Part shown: positions 1 through 12,239 of the stretch, piece by piece | How positions within the stretch are numbered: position 1 is the first letter of the stretch | Layout: each line of letters starts with the position of its first letter | NCBI GenBank assembly: GCA_019279435.1 | Contig: JAAALK010000079.1 | Coordinates: forward strand, 85,740,162 to 85,804,161 | DNA: 64,000 bases | Source of the DNA: Zizania palustris | Taxonomy: Eukaryota > Streptophyta > Magnoliopsida > Poales > Poaceae | Direction of reading: 5' to 3' | Position numbers and translations under genes: made by a program | The notes under the pieces: model-generated | Database searches by the model: none | Told to the model about the DNA's origin: nothing | The model's input: the letters and a program-made list of their open reading frames with translations, nothing else

Positions 1-172
1 TTCAACTTAGGATTACAGTAATCTAACTTATAAAAAAAGTTAGATTGGACAAGCTAATTAGATTGTTATAATCTATGCTCTAGATTATAATAAACTAATA
101 TAATAAGTTGATATGTTTATTTTAACTTATGAAAACAAGATTATTATAATTTCAAGATGAAACAAATAGGTC
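1..172. repeat. AT-rich MITE, cut by the window edge
   Basis: This stretch aligns by eye with the element at 10128-10317. The shared core has an interrupted inverted pair around the word CTTATAAAAAA, then GTTATAATCTA, then CTAGATTATAATAA, and ends in GAAACAAA followed by a GCAT/TCATGAG-like end. It has no coding capacity. The left end lies outside the window, so its terminal repeat cannot be verified. The superfamily is uncertain; hAT-like is my guess from the end sequence. Confidence 0.55.
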
Positions 173-259
173 ATGAGTCTAACAATCCGAAACAAGAATT
201 TAGTCTATTTCCAAGCTACAAGTTATAGTAGCAGCTACCACTGTTAGAATATTGTCCAT

Positions 260-985
260 ACTTATTTGATGAAAACAGAACGGAAAGTTTTCGTTTGTTT
301 TAGAAATAAACGAAAAAGAGTGGGTTATATGGAAATGGATACAGAATATCCTAAAGCGGAAATGGAAAATGGATTTTTTTAAGCGAAAACGGAAAAAACA
401 TACAGAAACAGATACAAAATATCCTAGAGCGAAAATGGAAACAAATTTTTTAAGCGGAATCGTAAACATAATAGTAATTTCTGACATAAACGGATACAGA
501 AATGGAATGTTCCGTATAAAAAAAAAGAAAGTTTCCATTTTCACTATTTTTACTGCACTATATAGAATATTAGCTTTTACTTTTTCACATTATATAAAAC
601 TTTAAACTATATTCTATTCATAGAAATATTAAACAATTTAATTTAAATTAATATATAATTCTTTTCTAAAAATAAATAATATAGTCATTACAACTGAAAT
701 AAAACTTTTTTACTTTATTATATGTATTTATTATTTATTAATATGTGTGTAACTTGAATCTATTTATTGATTTATCATATATTTTTCATATATTAGGATC
801 TTTTAATTTCGATAGATATTTGATTCCATATTCATATCCACTCTTTATTTTGTTTGTATTCATTTTCAATGCTATCTATTTCTGGATATCCATATTTATT
901 TTTGTTTCCCTAAAAAAATAATACAGAAACACGACATGTATTGGTAGCACTTATTTTCGTCTATTTTCCCTAGTTTCTATCCATA
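260..985. repeat. possible decayed hAT-like non-autonomous element
   Basis: The left part (about 276-520) repeats words of the type CGGAAATGGA, GGATACAGAATATC and AAACGGA. The right part (about 790-975) carries reverse-complement-like words (GATATTTGATTCC, ATATCCATATTTAT, TTTTCCCTAGTTTC). Such inverted subterminal repeats are typical of Ac/Ds-like hAT elements, but no clean terminal inverted repeat or 8-bp duplication is visible. Short reading frames here are A-rich noise. The following stretch, 986-1558, holds nothing I recognise. Confidence 0.3.
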
Positions 986-1558
986 CTCCGCAGAACACGA
1001 CACAATAACTAACACTGCTTTGAGCGCAAAGTCATGGAAGAAACAGGGGCAGATCGGTACAAATGAGGCTACAGGACCCTACCCCAATACAATCAAAATA
1101 GAAAAGAAAATAGGTACGGAACAATTAATGACTTTAAAAACACGAAATAGTTGACGAGAGAGAAATAGAAAAGTGAAATGAAATTTAAATATTTCATATT
1201 CTCTGGCTGTTGTTATAGGTTGGGTGAGTGATTTTCCCGTCCCAACGGCGAAAAAAAATTTAAAATCAGACACATGAGTAAAACAGGTGCCCGCATGCTC
1301 GTTGGACAAACACGATTATCACCATAATCCCTTGTTAATTACTGCCATCAGCTAGATAGAACATCATGTGGTTAAATTACCATGCCGATCTCACTGTCAA
1401 TGTAGCTTTGTCGAAAGTTTTGTGTAATAAGGATGTGTTACTGTCAGAAATAAAACCAGAGTACATCGAGAACATCATATGTTATCAGCTGGTACGATGT
1501 ATAAGAAAGACAAAACTCCTATCATCCCTAGTTTTCTACTCGCAATCTGACTAAGGTG

Positions 1559-1877
1559 AGGTGTCGTTTGGTAACTAGAGACTAAAGTTTAGCCTTTATT
1601 TTATAAAACTAATTATAAAACCCTAAGCTAATTTACGAGACGAATCTATTAAACCTAATTAGTTTATGATTAAACCTAATTAATTTATGATTTAACAATA
1701 CGGTGCTACAGTAAAAATATGCTAATGATGGATTAATTAAATTTAATAAATCCATCTCATGAATTAGCCTAAAATTTCTACACTTAATTTTATAATTAAC
1801 TCATATTTAATCTTTCTAATTAACATCCGAACATGCGGCATGGGCTAAACTTTAGCACTAATTGCCAAACAGCACCT
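1559..1877. repeat. grass MITE with clear terminal inverted repeats
   Basis: The left end AGGTGTCGTTTGG (1559-1571) is matched in reverse complement by CCAAACAGCACCT (1865-1877), followed inward on both sides by the ACTAAAGTTTA/TAAACTTTAG pair. The interior includes GAGACGAATCTATTAA and GGTGCTACAGTA, words I recognise from a very abundant class of grass miniature inverted-repeat elements. It is non-coding. Confidence 0.8.
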
Positions 1878-2835
1878 AAGCCTCTTACTCCCATACAAAT
1901 CCATATATAAGGAGAAGGCTTTCTTAGAAGAGAACATTTTACAAGAAAATAACATCCCATAAGTGGTCAAAAATATATCAACAGAGTTCCATAAAAAATA
2001 GAGAGGCTACATTGAACCTTGGCTACCTTTAACCAACTAGTCTAGATTTATATATATCATTATAATAGGACTAGACATATCATGTACCCATAATATAGCA
2101 CAGAGATCCCAAACAAAATGTATGCAACTCATATCAAGAACCTAAATTTTTATCCTGTTGTGTGTCATACTTGTCCTTTGATCTCACCAGCTACTCTTCA
2201 CATCTACACAAGTAATCCTTAAAGGCTACTTCTAATCTAAGATCCACAGTTAAAACACTATTATTACTTTTGTACCATATCTTTTGAAAACATGCTGCAA
2301 ACTTTTTGCTCGTTTATGATCAGAGAAAGAGCAGGTGAAGATGCATTGATGGCAGAAAGCCAAGGAAAAACCACTTAAATTGAGGGCATACAGTACTAAC
2401 TCCAAAGCTTGATAGCGCAGGTGCAACCAAAATGCAATTTTACTCTGATGGAAAGCAAAAACTTCTCACAAGAAATTAGATCTTAAATAGTCAACTGGAG
2501 CAAAATTTGCATGCAAGGTTCATTACATCAAAATCAGAGACCTGGAATAGAAACCTGAAAAGTTACATTATGCACGGAGATTTTCATTTCCAGGAGACAA
2601 CAGTTCAGTGAGTAGACATTCCTTTTACAAAAGCCACGGGCATCGAGGGCTAAGATTCATGGATGGTGGTTTTCAAAGAACTAATGTTTTTTTCGCATTT
2701 CTTGCTGAATACATCGTGTTACAGTAATTATCAAAGAAATGAAGAGAATTGGATGAAGTCAAGGCTGTCAAGAGGCGCACCTGCATAGCGCAAAAATCGT
2801 GGTCTACAATACACACAATGTGGCACCACAATTTG
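1878..2835 (-). other. non-coding flank, probable 3' UTR and downstream of the ETO1-like gene
   Basis: There is no supportable reading frame. Being immediately downstream of the stop codon at 2836-2838 of the minus-strand ETO1-like gene, the part nearest 2836 is probably its 3' untranslated region. No polyadenylation site could be assigned with confidence. Confidence 0.4.
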
Positions 2836-5800
2836 TCAGGGCTCTTGGGTGTTCACACGTTTTTGAAGCTCCAGCATTTCCTGGTGATTTGGATCCAAAG
2901 AGAGAGCAGCTCGACAATCGCGGAGAGCACTAGGGACATCCCCAATATGCTCGTGGAATGCCGCGCGAAGATGCAATAGGTGGAGATCAGCTTTGAATGC
3001 AATTGCCCTGGTGAGCTCGGCAATTGCCTCTTTCTCCTTGTGACTATCCATCAGTACTGCAAACCAAAGCCATAAAAATATTTTGACTATTCTGTTTTTT
3101 TAATGATTGGATCTAAAACAGTTGAATTCAATTAACAATGGTGTCTTCTGTTTGCAAGGAAAATATCACAGATTTTCAATATTGAAAGCTATGCCTTCAA
3201 ATAAGAGCAATGAGTACAGAAGAAATTATCTGTAAGCAATAGGGTATGCCAGTCCAATCAATGGCTAGCTAACTATACAAGCTCAAAACAAAAGGGTTAG
3301 TAACAAATGCAGATATTTACTCTACCCGAGATGATAGCAGCAATCTATCTGTTTTGTCCAGCAAGCATGATTTAACAGTTTTCCATGCAGAAGCCAAGAC
3401 AAGATATAGAGTAACCTACATACTATTCAAATTTACAGGTAATTCTCAACTGTTAAGAAGATAAACTTTAGTTTAATCTAACCTGCTGCTCTATATCTGT
3501 ATGGGTAGACACGTAGCGGATCCAACTGGGTCACTGTTTGCAAATCTGTCATGGTTTGTTCTCGTTCGCAATATTCTGAACGTTTCTCATATGCTGAAGC
3601 ATTGTTTTTAGCTTTCTCAATCAACCTTGTCATTTCCTCATATGCAGCATCCCTGTTATTCCTGAGATAATGAACACGGGCAAGACCTTGATGTGCTCTA
3701 GTGTGTCGGATCTTCAAAGCACTTGTGTAGCAATCAGCCGCTGAGTCTAGCTTTTCACAATCAACAAAAACACCACCAAGGTTGTTCAAAGCCTGCAGGC
3801 AGAATTATGCACAAAAATATTAAAGGGCAGCTTAGACTAACTTGCTCGATCTGACTCTAAGCACACATAGGGACACGTTTTGAATGTTTTGCAGTGTTAA
3901 ATTCAGACAAAGGTCACAGCAGGAATGTTGCCCCCCTCAGCATATGTGTTCATCAATAAGTGACACTTTTCACATTCAGATTCTTGAACTTCTTTCTGTT
4001 TTTTTTCATGCATGTGCACATGATTGAATTGCATAAAACAACATTTATATATAATATGTTGCACTTCACCATCAAGGATATAAATTTAGTGTCATGGGAA
4101 TAGTTCTGGAGGACAAAGTAATTTAAGATTAGCCACACAATACCCTTTCTCTGCAGCAACTCTCATTTCACCAAGACAACTGGTCACTCCGTCTACAAAT
4201 ATAAGGTGTTCTTTTAATGGCCATGTCAAAAAACATAAGGACATTTCATATCACACCATCTATACCCCTGATAAAATATCTATCAAACTTTATATAGTAG
4301 CTCGATACAATGACTATGGCTAATCTAGGCTTTTCAATCTCTCATTACTCTGTGCAATACAAAATATGCCCCACATTTGTGGAAGAATGGAGTAATATAC
4401 CAGGAATTCTCCTGCCACATGCTTATTTTTAATCAATATCAAATGTTTTTCTTTGCTTTATTTACTGCCTAGCAAAGCATACAGGAAGTCTGGGAACCAG
4501 ATTCCCTACACTTAACCAAGAATGAGTCATATGAGATTAACTGTGTGTCTGCATGTTCAAATGTTATGTGCATTGGCATAATTAGTTAGAATTAGTTAAG
4601 ATAAGATTAATTAGTTAGGATTATTTCTGTTTTAAAGATAGAGATAAGGTTAGTAGATTAGATTGTATTAGACCTATAAATACCCCTTAAGGGCTATGGA
4701 ATAAATCAAGCAGAATGAATTATTTAATTCATCCTCTGCTCCTCTGCTCCTACCAATTTGGTATCAGAGCAGCCAGGTTCCAAAGATCCGACGCCATGAC
4801 GACGTTCATCCCATCCACAGAAGATATGCAAGCCCTCGCAGATTTGCAGCAGGCTGTTGCCAACCTCCGGACATACTTAGGCTTGGCTCCGGTGGCCTCC
4901 ACGCTGCCGAGTTTTCCCTACGGCGTGACAGCCTTCCTCACTGCGCCATCGCCACCATCGCCGCATGCGAAGGCAGAAGTGCAAGAGGAGAGGAAGGATT
5001 GGGAGGCGCTCAGCCCCATCCTCATCAAGGAGGCCGCAGATCAGCAAGGCGAGGTGGCTCTCGTGGCCCTCGTGGAGCCCTCTATGGACGATGCAGCCCT
5101 CACAGCCTACAGGCATGTCGTGGAGGCTGAAGCGCAAGGGGGAGGAGAAAAGGGAGGCGATGCCACCGGCCAAACCCTAGCCAAACTTCCGCTCCCTCTA
5201 CCACGGGCCGCCTCCACCCCTAAAACACGCCTCGTGATACGGAAGTCGAAGCAGCCGCAACGCCGGCCAATCGCATGGGCGCCATCTCCACACCGGCAGG
5301 CAAGCGGCAGCCCTCCGCAAGCGTTGTTCTTCCCTGCGTGCCACTGGTCCTCCCCACAGGCAGGTCGATAGACCACTACGCGTGCCACACGAGCGGATCG
5401 ACGCAACAAACCTCCGCCGAACTCCTCGCCATCGCCGTCGGTCTATTCCACCAGAACCGCCGGCTGAAGCACTCCCCCAAGACGGCCCCGTCGGCGGGAG
5501 CAGTAGCGGTCGAGACAGAGAGGCTCGCATGGTTTTGGTGGGCACTGGCCCAGAGGCGGAGGACAGAGGTGGCGAGGCCACGTTCTGGTGGGGGGCGGCA
5601 CGAAAGAAAAAAATTCTGCCACAGAAGATCCAGATCTGCCATAGAAAATCCAAATTGTTCAGGGAGTCATTTGCTAGGCGCACCTCGTGTTGTATACCAA
5701 AAATTAATTTTCAGTTGTTCGCCGTTGCACGACTCTGCTTATCCGGATTTTCAGCTCGAGGACGAGCTTCCGAGGGAGGGAGAGATTGTTATGTGCATTG

Positions 5801-8376
5801 GCATAATTAGTTAAGATAAGATTAGTTAGTTAGGATTATTTCTGTTTTAAAGATAGAGATAAGATTAGTATATTAGATTGTATTAGACATATAAATACCC
5901 CTTATGGGCTATGGAATAAATCAAGCAGAAGGAATTATTTAATTCCTCCTCTGCTCCTCTGCTCCTACCATCAAATCAAATCAATTAGCATGAGTGGTCA
6001 TGAATCATGTGTGTTGACAACAATACTAACCTGACCCTTCCGAAGCCGGTCTGAAGGGCACTTTAATGCATCTTCAAGAAGTGATATAACAGTAGCAGAA
6101 TAAGAAGGATCAACACCCGAGTCAGCCAAAACATAGGCTTTCAGAAAGAAAGCCTCGAATGACCTTTGAATAGAAATAGAGTCCTCCGCTTTTTGCAAAG
6201 CCTCCTCACAGTGCCCAGTGTCGTACAAAAGCCACCCCTCGTACACAAGACGTTCATGTTCAGTTGCTGCATGTTGTCGTGCCAGTTGCAAACTGCGCAT
6301 TGCAGCCTCAGGACAGTTCAACCTGGAACCAAAAATACTTAGTGTCAACTATAGTTAAATTGGAGACCAAAAATGCCACATGGGAATCATCTGAGGAAGG
6401 TGCTAGTAGAAGTTACCTAAGGAGCAGCAAAGATTGCCTAAAGTACAAAACACCTTTTGTTGCATCTGACTCAAGCATCCTGTAAATCACTGAAAGGGAA
6501 CCGATATCATCCACTGATGACCAGCGCTCGTAGAGTTGAAGCCAACATTCAGCCGTATTCCACTTCTCAACATGTGCCCCAAGAAGAGTACCTATTTTGG
6601 AAGCAGCTACACGTCCTTCCAACATCCGGTACTCTGGAGAAAGTGTAAGAATTGCATGGATATCACAAATTGCAGATTTGTAATCTTCGAGAGCCAGAAA
6701 TAGACAAATCCGGAGCTCCAGGCATTCTAATGCTAGCTTGAAACCCAATAGTCGGTTGATTTCCTCTAAGGCAAGTCTGGCATCCTTTTTTCTCATCAAG
6801 GATGCAGCTCGATACATGTAAGGGTAAGTAAGAGTTGGATCCAGCTCAGTTGCTTTCTCAAGGTCTGCCAACTTTTTATCACCTTCCGAATACAGAGATC
6901 TCTCCATATACATCCATCCTAGTGGTATGCTCGATGTTATGACTGAGCTGAGCTTCTCATAAGCCAAAATCTTTTTACCTTTTATACCAGCAACTCTAGC
7001 AAGACCGGCAATGGAATACACATGGCCAGCTGAAAAAGCAATGCTAAATTGGAGTTCAGCTTCATTGTATTCCTTCCTCAAAAGCCTAATACATCCAAGC
7101 TGATGAAAAGCTATTTGCTTCTGTGTAGGAGTAACTGCCAATTGAGTGAGCTTCTCTGATAAACATACAGTTGCTTCTGTCCTTGGATCAATGTTCATTG
7201 CAACCTCACTAAGCAAGCAGTATAACACAAAGGAGGCCTGTCCCACCATGATGCATTGTTGCTGTTCAGTTGCACTCAGGAATAGGCTAACTACTAGCTC
7301 ATCAGTTAGACAATCTGGAAGCTCCTGTAGAAAAACTTGCAAGCAAGACGTGGCAAGGGCTGGTGCATTTTCTTCAAATGCCAATGCCATGAGCTCAACA
7401 GCATCCTGCCTTGATGAAACAAATGAAGCTAGCTTCCTATCACAAGCATCCTTCAGTTTGTCACAACAAAATGTATTTGCAAACACCAGGATCTCCAGCA
7501 AGATTTCCAAAGGCAAATCCTCTAAGCTATATGTACAACTAAATTCAGACACAGCCCTCATGCCCTCCAGTGAAATACCATTCTCTGACAAATCAACAAG
7601 ATCACGCTGTGACTCAGTAAATGGTCCATTAAGCATGGAGTAAAATGGGATCGACAAACCAGCAATCTTACACCTATCACATGCCACCTTCCCATCCCTT
7701 ATTTGGAAGGTCACTGTACAGGAAACTTGTGAACATGGGCCCATGCCACAAGAACCAATTATCTCAAAGTCCCCCACAGGCATCTCAGATGCAACATCAA
7801 ATGGCCCAAATTCTCGGCAGCACTTCCTACATGATGCAAGGACATCAGATATAATATCCTCCCCCCGCTTCTCATACCGTAGCCATGCCCCAAATACAAC
7901 CTTCTCATGAACAGTGGTAGCACAGTGCCAAGCAGAATGCAGGCTCCTCTGGCGCAATTTTGCCTCGCCAAGACCCTGAAACACCTGGGACTGTATCAAA
8001 TACAGCCCCGGCCGCTCACTCAGTGCACATTGCTCGAGCTCCTCATGGATCCTCGACAGCACTTCCACATAATCCAAGGGTTTATACAATGGTACAACAG
8101 GCGGCTCTGCAATCTTTATGAGCGATTCACTGCATATAGCAAATAATTGAAACTAATCAGTATATGTAGTTCAGTTTAGTAACATCACACTGAAATGAGC
8201 TAAAGAGAACGAGAGAATGGAAATCTTGGAATCGAATGTAGTGTTCTTTACATGGAGGAAGGCGAGTAGGACGATTTGGGCAGTTTCCCCCGCTCTACCT
8301 GCAACCAGGACTGCGGATTGAAGCCATGTATGTGCTGCTCATCGCACGGCGATTCCAGCAGGAAGCTGCTCCTCAT
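2836..8376 (-). CDS. EOL1: ETO1-like BTB/TPR protein (ethylene-overproducer family), 5 exons
   Basis: The minus-strand exons are 8252-8376, 6417-8129, 6031-6322, 3483-3792 and 2836-3056. All introns have GT-AG ends, the phases fit, and the 2661 nt give 886 residues plus TGA. The start is the ATG at 8376 (MRSSFLLES); upstream in-frame codons are not ATG. The protein matches the Arabidopsis ETO1/EOL family along its length, closest to EOL1, including SWLQVERGKL near residue 30 and YKPLDYVEVL near residue 57. The BTB domain is roughly residues 181-278 (ending FCCDKLKDACDRKLA) and TPR-rich sequence runs from about 380 to the end (NNLGGVFVDCEKLD, YEKRSEYCE). Known role of the family: the BTB domain binds CUL3 and the TPR region binds type-2 ACC synthases, marking them for degradation and lowering ethylene. 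The third intron (3793-6030) is enlarged by a 1.4-kb retroelement; the coding sequence looks intact. The exact paralogue name is inferred. Confidence 0.95.
4562..4755 (+). repeat. 5' LTR of the intronic short retrotransposon
   Basis: It starts TGTTATGTGC and ends CTCCTACCA, so it has TG...CA ends. It contains CCTATAAATACCCC (around 4673), a plausible TATA box for element transcription. It is 194 bp long. Confidence 0.9.
4759..4770 (+). other. primer-binding site (initiator tRNA-Met type)
   Basis: TGGTATCAGAGC lies three bases after the 5' LTR and matches the 3' end complement of plant initiator tRNA-Met. Confidence 0.9.
4796..5371 (+). CDS. uncharacterised 191-residue ORF inside the short LTR element
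   Basis: The ATG at 4796 follows the primer-binding site by 25 bases and opens a 191-codon frame ending at 5371. The N-terminus contains a helical stretch (EDMQALADLQQAVANLR) and the remainder is rich in Ala, Pro, Glu and basic residues (LVIRKSKQPQRR). There is no zinc knuckle, protease or other domain I recognise. Its position corresponds to gag, so a degenerate or truncated Gag-like protein is possible, but similarity is not evident. The rest of the interior (5372-5771) is GC-rich with overlapping chance frames on both strands, so this frame too may be fortuitous. Confidence 0.4.
   Translation: MTTFIPSTEDMQALADLQQAVANLRTYLGLAPVASTLPSFPYGVTAFLTAPSPPSPHAKAEVQEERKDWEALSPILIKEAADQQGEVALVALVEPSMDDAALTAYRHVVEAEAQGGGEKGGDATGQTLAKLPLPLPRAASTPKTRLVIRKSKQPQRRPIAWAPSPHRQASGSPPQALFFPACHWSSPQAGR
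5772..5785 (+). other. polypurine tract of the intronic short retrotransposon
   Basis: GAGGGAGGGAGAGA lies directly before the 3' LTR. It would prime plus-strand DNA synthesis. Confidence 0.8.
5787..5970 (+). repeat. 3' LTR of the intronic short retrotransposon
   Basis: A 184-bp copy of the 4562-4755 repeat with the same TGTTATGTGC start and CTCCTACCA end. It is followed by the TCAAA duplication. Confidence 0.9.
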
Positions 8377-8990
8377 AGAGCACAGGAAGGAGAAAACCTC
8401 CCAAATCTCCACACTCACAGATTTTGCGCAAACCCGGTCACCCGGATACAAATCGTCAAATCACAAGCTAATGGTACAACAGCCACCAACCACGCGCCAA
8501 AATCTTCACCAATCTAGCTATCCAGGCAAGAAATGCCAAGGAGCTGAAAAAAAGATTGGGATTTGGGGGCCAAGGAACCACCTTTCCTAACTCCACCCGA
8601 CCACCTACCGATCCAAACCACGACAGCCCGGGCAAAATCCGAAGAAATGGGCCAAAATGGCCCGCAGAATCGCGCGGCGGGAGGACCCTCCAGACCGAAT
8701 CTTGGCGGAAAAATCCGACCTTTGCGCGCCTGACACGCCGCGCGCCGGATCAAATCCCACGGATCGAGGAGCGGCGCAGCAGGAACAGCGGCAATGGCGG
8801 GGAGGAGCAGGGGACGGGACGAACGCGGGCACCCAGAAGCGGCCGCGGGTGAGCTCGGATTCGGATCCTGCAACTGCGAGAGCAACTCCGACGGAGAGCG
8901 AGGGCAGAGAGGAAGGAGAAGACGAGATGGAAACGAGAAGAATTTTTTTTCCTCTGTAGTGGAAGTCGATGTGGAGAGGAATAAATAAAG
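8377..8990 (-). promoter_or_regulatory. GC-rich 5' leader/promoter region of the ETO1-like gene
   Basis: The sequence upstream of the start codon turns GC- and CpG-rich at about 8580-8940 and falls back to AT-rich DNA after about 8950, as at many grass gene 5' ends. Overlapping frames on both strands here are composition artefacts. I could not place a TATA box or transcription start, and a 5' UTR intron cannot be excluded. Confidence 0.5.
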
Positions 8991-10127
8991 TATGTGAGCT
9001 TGGTATAGCAGAGAAAATATTTTAAAATTTTAGTGTGCGCCTTTTTTGGAGAAAAAAATTTGAAAGTGATGATGAGCACATGAATCCAGGCAGAGAATGA
9101 AAGGCAAAATCAAAACAGCTTAAATCGTATTATTATCAATCTAGATTACGATGTAATACGCATTTAAATTGTGCAATTTATAAAAATATATGCATATGAA
9201 TGTTTTCCAAAAAATATTTTAAAACCGTATAGAAAACCTTCTTGATATGATTGAAAGAGGTAAATTTTGTTTCAAACCTTTTCATAATAAGATTTTGAAA
9301 CATACCACGCGATAAAACCTTATTGTGAAATGGTTCAGATCTAGAAAAAAATAAAAGGCTAGTTTACTTTAAAACATATGTTAAAACGGTTTGATTAAAA
9401 AATAAAATTCTCCATGTTGGAGGCATATCTTATTTGTAGTTTGATCAACAAAATCAATTGAACAATTGAAAAAAATAAAGCAAGGGAAATAGCTTTACAC
9501 AATATCACTATATCATATCAGGTAGGTGAGAGTTGCCATTTTCTTCCATAATGGCTGGGGAGTAGTTTGTTGTTTGTTGAGAACTTCTCTTCATGTTTGT
9601 TAGTGTGTTGGTAAGCTTCAGATTAATAGATGTTGAGAATCTGAAGCTATTTCTTAACTTCTAAATTATAGTTTATTTCTAAATTTTATAATTAAAAAAT
9701 AAATAGTTCGGAAGAATTTTAGATTTTAGAAGTAACTATAGATGTTATAATTTTTCCCAAACAAGCCCTGAGATGCGAAGTTAGACTTGTTTTGGAGAGT
9801 ATGGTTATTTTTACACGAGTTTGATGAATTGAACTAAATACTTTGAAATTCCTTTAAAAAACCGCATTCCAAAGGAGCCCTAAATAGTGAAGCGGAGATT
9901 ATGAGCTTGTTTCTGAAGCTTATAGTTATAAGAGATAACTAGTGAGTATCTAGGTAATAAGATTCTATACAAACTAGTGTTTTTTAGCTTCTAGATAATA
10001 GTTCATTTCTAGATTTTATAGTAACTATGTTTTATAATTTAAAGATAAAATCTAGGTTGTTTAGGAAGTATGAGATTATAAAGGCCTATTTAGGAAAGCT
10101 TTTGTGAGCTATACTTTCACAATCTAA
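8991..10127. other. AT-rich intergenic DNA with MITE-like remnants
   Basis: No gene is seen. Words such as CCCAAACAAGCCC (about 9756-9770) and the inverted pair CTTCAGATTAATAG/GAATCTGAAG (about 9617-9645) suggest decayed miniature elements, but I cannot set boundaries. Confidence 0.3.
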
Positions 10128-10317
10128 GGGCTTATTTGTTCCAGTTTTGGATTATGAAAATCCAGCTTATAAAAAAGCTGGATTCCACCGGTTTACATAA
10201 TTGTTATAATTTATACTCTAGATTATAATAAGCTGGCAGAATAAGTTACCTTGTTTGTTTCCGCTTATGAAAAAAAGTTGAATTGTTATAATCAAAAACT
10301 GAAACAAACAGAGCATA
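10128..10317. repeat. AT-rich MITE, full copy
   Basis: The left end GGGCTTATTTGTTCCAGTTT (10128) is mirrored at the right end by AACTGAAACAAACAGAGCAT (to 10317). The interior shares CTAGATTATAATAA and the CTTATAAAAAAGC core with the copy at 1-172. The following stretch, 10318-11038, holds nothing recognisable. Confidence 0.65.
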
Positions 10318-11038
10318 AATATCTCCAAACAGTCGATATTTTAGACATATATTATAAAACTTTTTAATAGCTGAAAAATCTAAAATTAAACTATAATTCA
10401 GAAATTAAAAATAATATTCTTTATATCTAAATACTGATTAGTTACTTCTTAAAATATTATAAGCTCGGTAAACATACCCAAATTAGTTGCAGCCCGCTTG
10501 AATATCTCAAATCATATCCCAAATCGTGACCAAATATTATTACAGTGACGAGTTGTGAGCCGTACTTTCTTAGGTAGGAGGGCACCTCTGTACATGCACG
10601 TCGTTGTGTATTTATGTCTTGTTGGCTGGTACCTATACACACTGATTGTAGTACTACGTAAACGTGAGAACGATTTGTTTCGAAAAGGCTAATCGAAACA
10701 TCGAATGATGGTTAGTCATTAGACATTAGGTAAAGAATAATGGACATGGTAGCATTAATGAAGAAATGTGCACTTAAACTACCCATGATTCTGTCAATTA
10801 GTAGTAGTTAGTATATCTTTAATTTGATCCAATTAATTAGTATGCTTTTATGTTATTTATTCTATACATGAAGCTAGCTGCTAAATAATTCAGCTTTGAT
10901 CTTTGTTTACTAGTGCTACGCCTTACAAATTAAACCTCATTTTGTTGTTTTGTTGAGGTACTTTTCAATACCGTTCGTTTTCTTGATTGTTTGTTTGTTT
11001 CAAGCTTGTTTGCGCGTCGACCAATCTATTTAAGTGTT

Positions 11039-11356
11039 ACGTGATGAATTTTTTCCCAAAATAATATTTTTTAAAAAGAAGATTTCAAATCTATAAGACG
11101 ATTTTAAAGAATTGTAAAAATGGGTACGGGTCGGTACTTGAAGTATCGATTGGTGTCACGTCAGCTCTAGTTAGCACTTCAAGTACCGACTGAATGCTGC
11201 CTCAAGTGCCGACTATAGCTGATTGGAGCTAACGTGGCACTCAGTCGGCACTTCAAGTGCCGACCGGTACCTACTTCTGCAATTTTTCAAAATCATCGTA
11301 TAAATTTGAAATTTTCTTTTTTAAAAAAATATTATTTAAAAAATCGTTACATGATC
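11039..11356. repeat. foldback (palindromic) element of about 320 bp
   Basis: The two halves are imperfect reverse complements. The outer arm has AATAATATTTTTTAAAAA..GATTTCAAAT..ACGATTTT..AATTGTAAAAATGGGTAC on the left, answered by GTACCTACTTCTGCAATTTTTC..AAATCATCGTATAAATTTG on the right. The centre carries four variants of a short palindrome of the type CGGCACTTCAAGTGCCG. It is non-coding. It probably represents a MITE or foldback element able to form a long hairpin transcript. DNA from 11357 to about 12240 shows no further recognisable feature. Confidence 0.6.
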
Positions 11357-12239
11357 TCGTAGTATTCACTCAATGATGTTTATGCTAACTGCAAATGTAG
11401 CGTTTGTTTGAGGAGCTTAATATTCTAATATTCTGAGAAGTTGGTATCGAGCATATAACTAACGAGAATTTTGATATGATAATATTTTTAGCTACTACAT
11501 ACTAATTTATGTATGGATTTGATATCTATTAAGTTTCCTAATTAAAAAAATATGGATTGTTTAGTAGTTGTAACTAAACATTCTAAAAAATTCTAAAAAT
11601 AAGTTTCCATCAAATTAAAAGTACAACGAGAAAAGGGCCAAGATGTATGTCGAGTGTCGACGAATGGACGTTGGGAATCATAATTGTTCGGTGTGGTACC
11701 CCCTTGCTTCACAAAGATTTGGCGTGCATTTGATTTTGAATTTTGATCAACTCAAATACTAGATGTCTGCACACCCACAATATCTCAGCTGGTAAAAAAT
11801 TAGGCATTTTCACGGCCATGTGTATCTCATCCATGTTATAAGGTCTCATTTGGATTCAAGATTTTTTTAAAAACAAATAGAGGATATCTATCCAAATAAA
11901 AAACTCTATAGAGCTCTTTGGATGGTAAGAGTGCTTCAAAGGAAGTCTTATTGAAAGATAAATAGCACCTTCAAGAGATGTTTTAAAAATAGATTCACTG
12001 TTTGGATTTTTGGGATTCATTTTTGATATAGATATTTGTAAATATTTTTTCCAACGTGATCTCTAAATCAAATCCCTATAATAGTATACCAAATAAACAA
12101 CCACTAAAATCCCTAAATCAAATCGCTATAATCTTACATGCGCGAAGACTTATTGGGAGTCATGCATCTATGTTTTTTACAAATAAGGAACACAAGAGCT
12201 AATTTGGGCAACATTTTATTTTTGGGAGTCTTTCAGAGT

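Larger units (their letters stand above)
4562..5970 (+). mobile_element. short LTR retrotransposon in intron 3 of the ETO1-like gene
   Basis: Two LTRs (4562-4755 and 5787-5970) flank a 1.03-kb interior. The element is bounded by a perfect 5-bp target duplication TCAAA (4557-4561 and 5971-5975). It has a primer-binding site for initiator tRNA-Met and a purine tract before the right LTR, so it is structurally complete. It lacks protease, integrase and reverse transcriptase and must be mobilised in trans. It lies antisense to the host gene. The LTRs differ by a roughly 10-bp duplication (ATTAGTTAGA in the left LTR) and a few substitutions, so the insertion is not brand new. Confidence 0.93.

Noticed and set aside
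4759..4770. tRNA genes at TGGTATCAGAGC sites
   Set aside because: These are retrotransposon primer-binding sites, complementary to a tRNA 3' end. No cloverleaf is present.
8377..8451. Longer N-terminus for the ETO1-like protein (extra 25 residues)
   Set aside because: The upstream in-frame codon at 8449-8451 is TTG, not ATG. The family N-terminus begins at MRSS or its equivalent.
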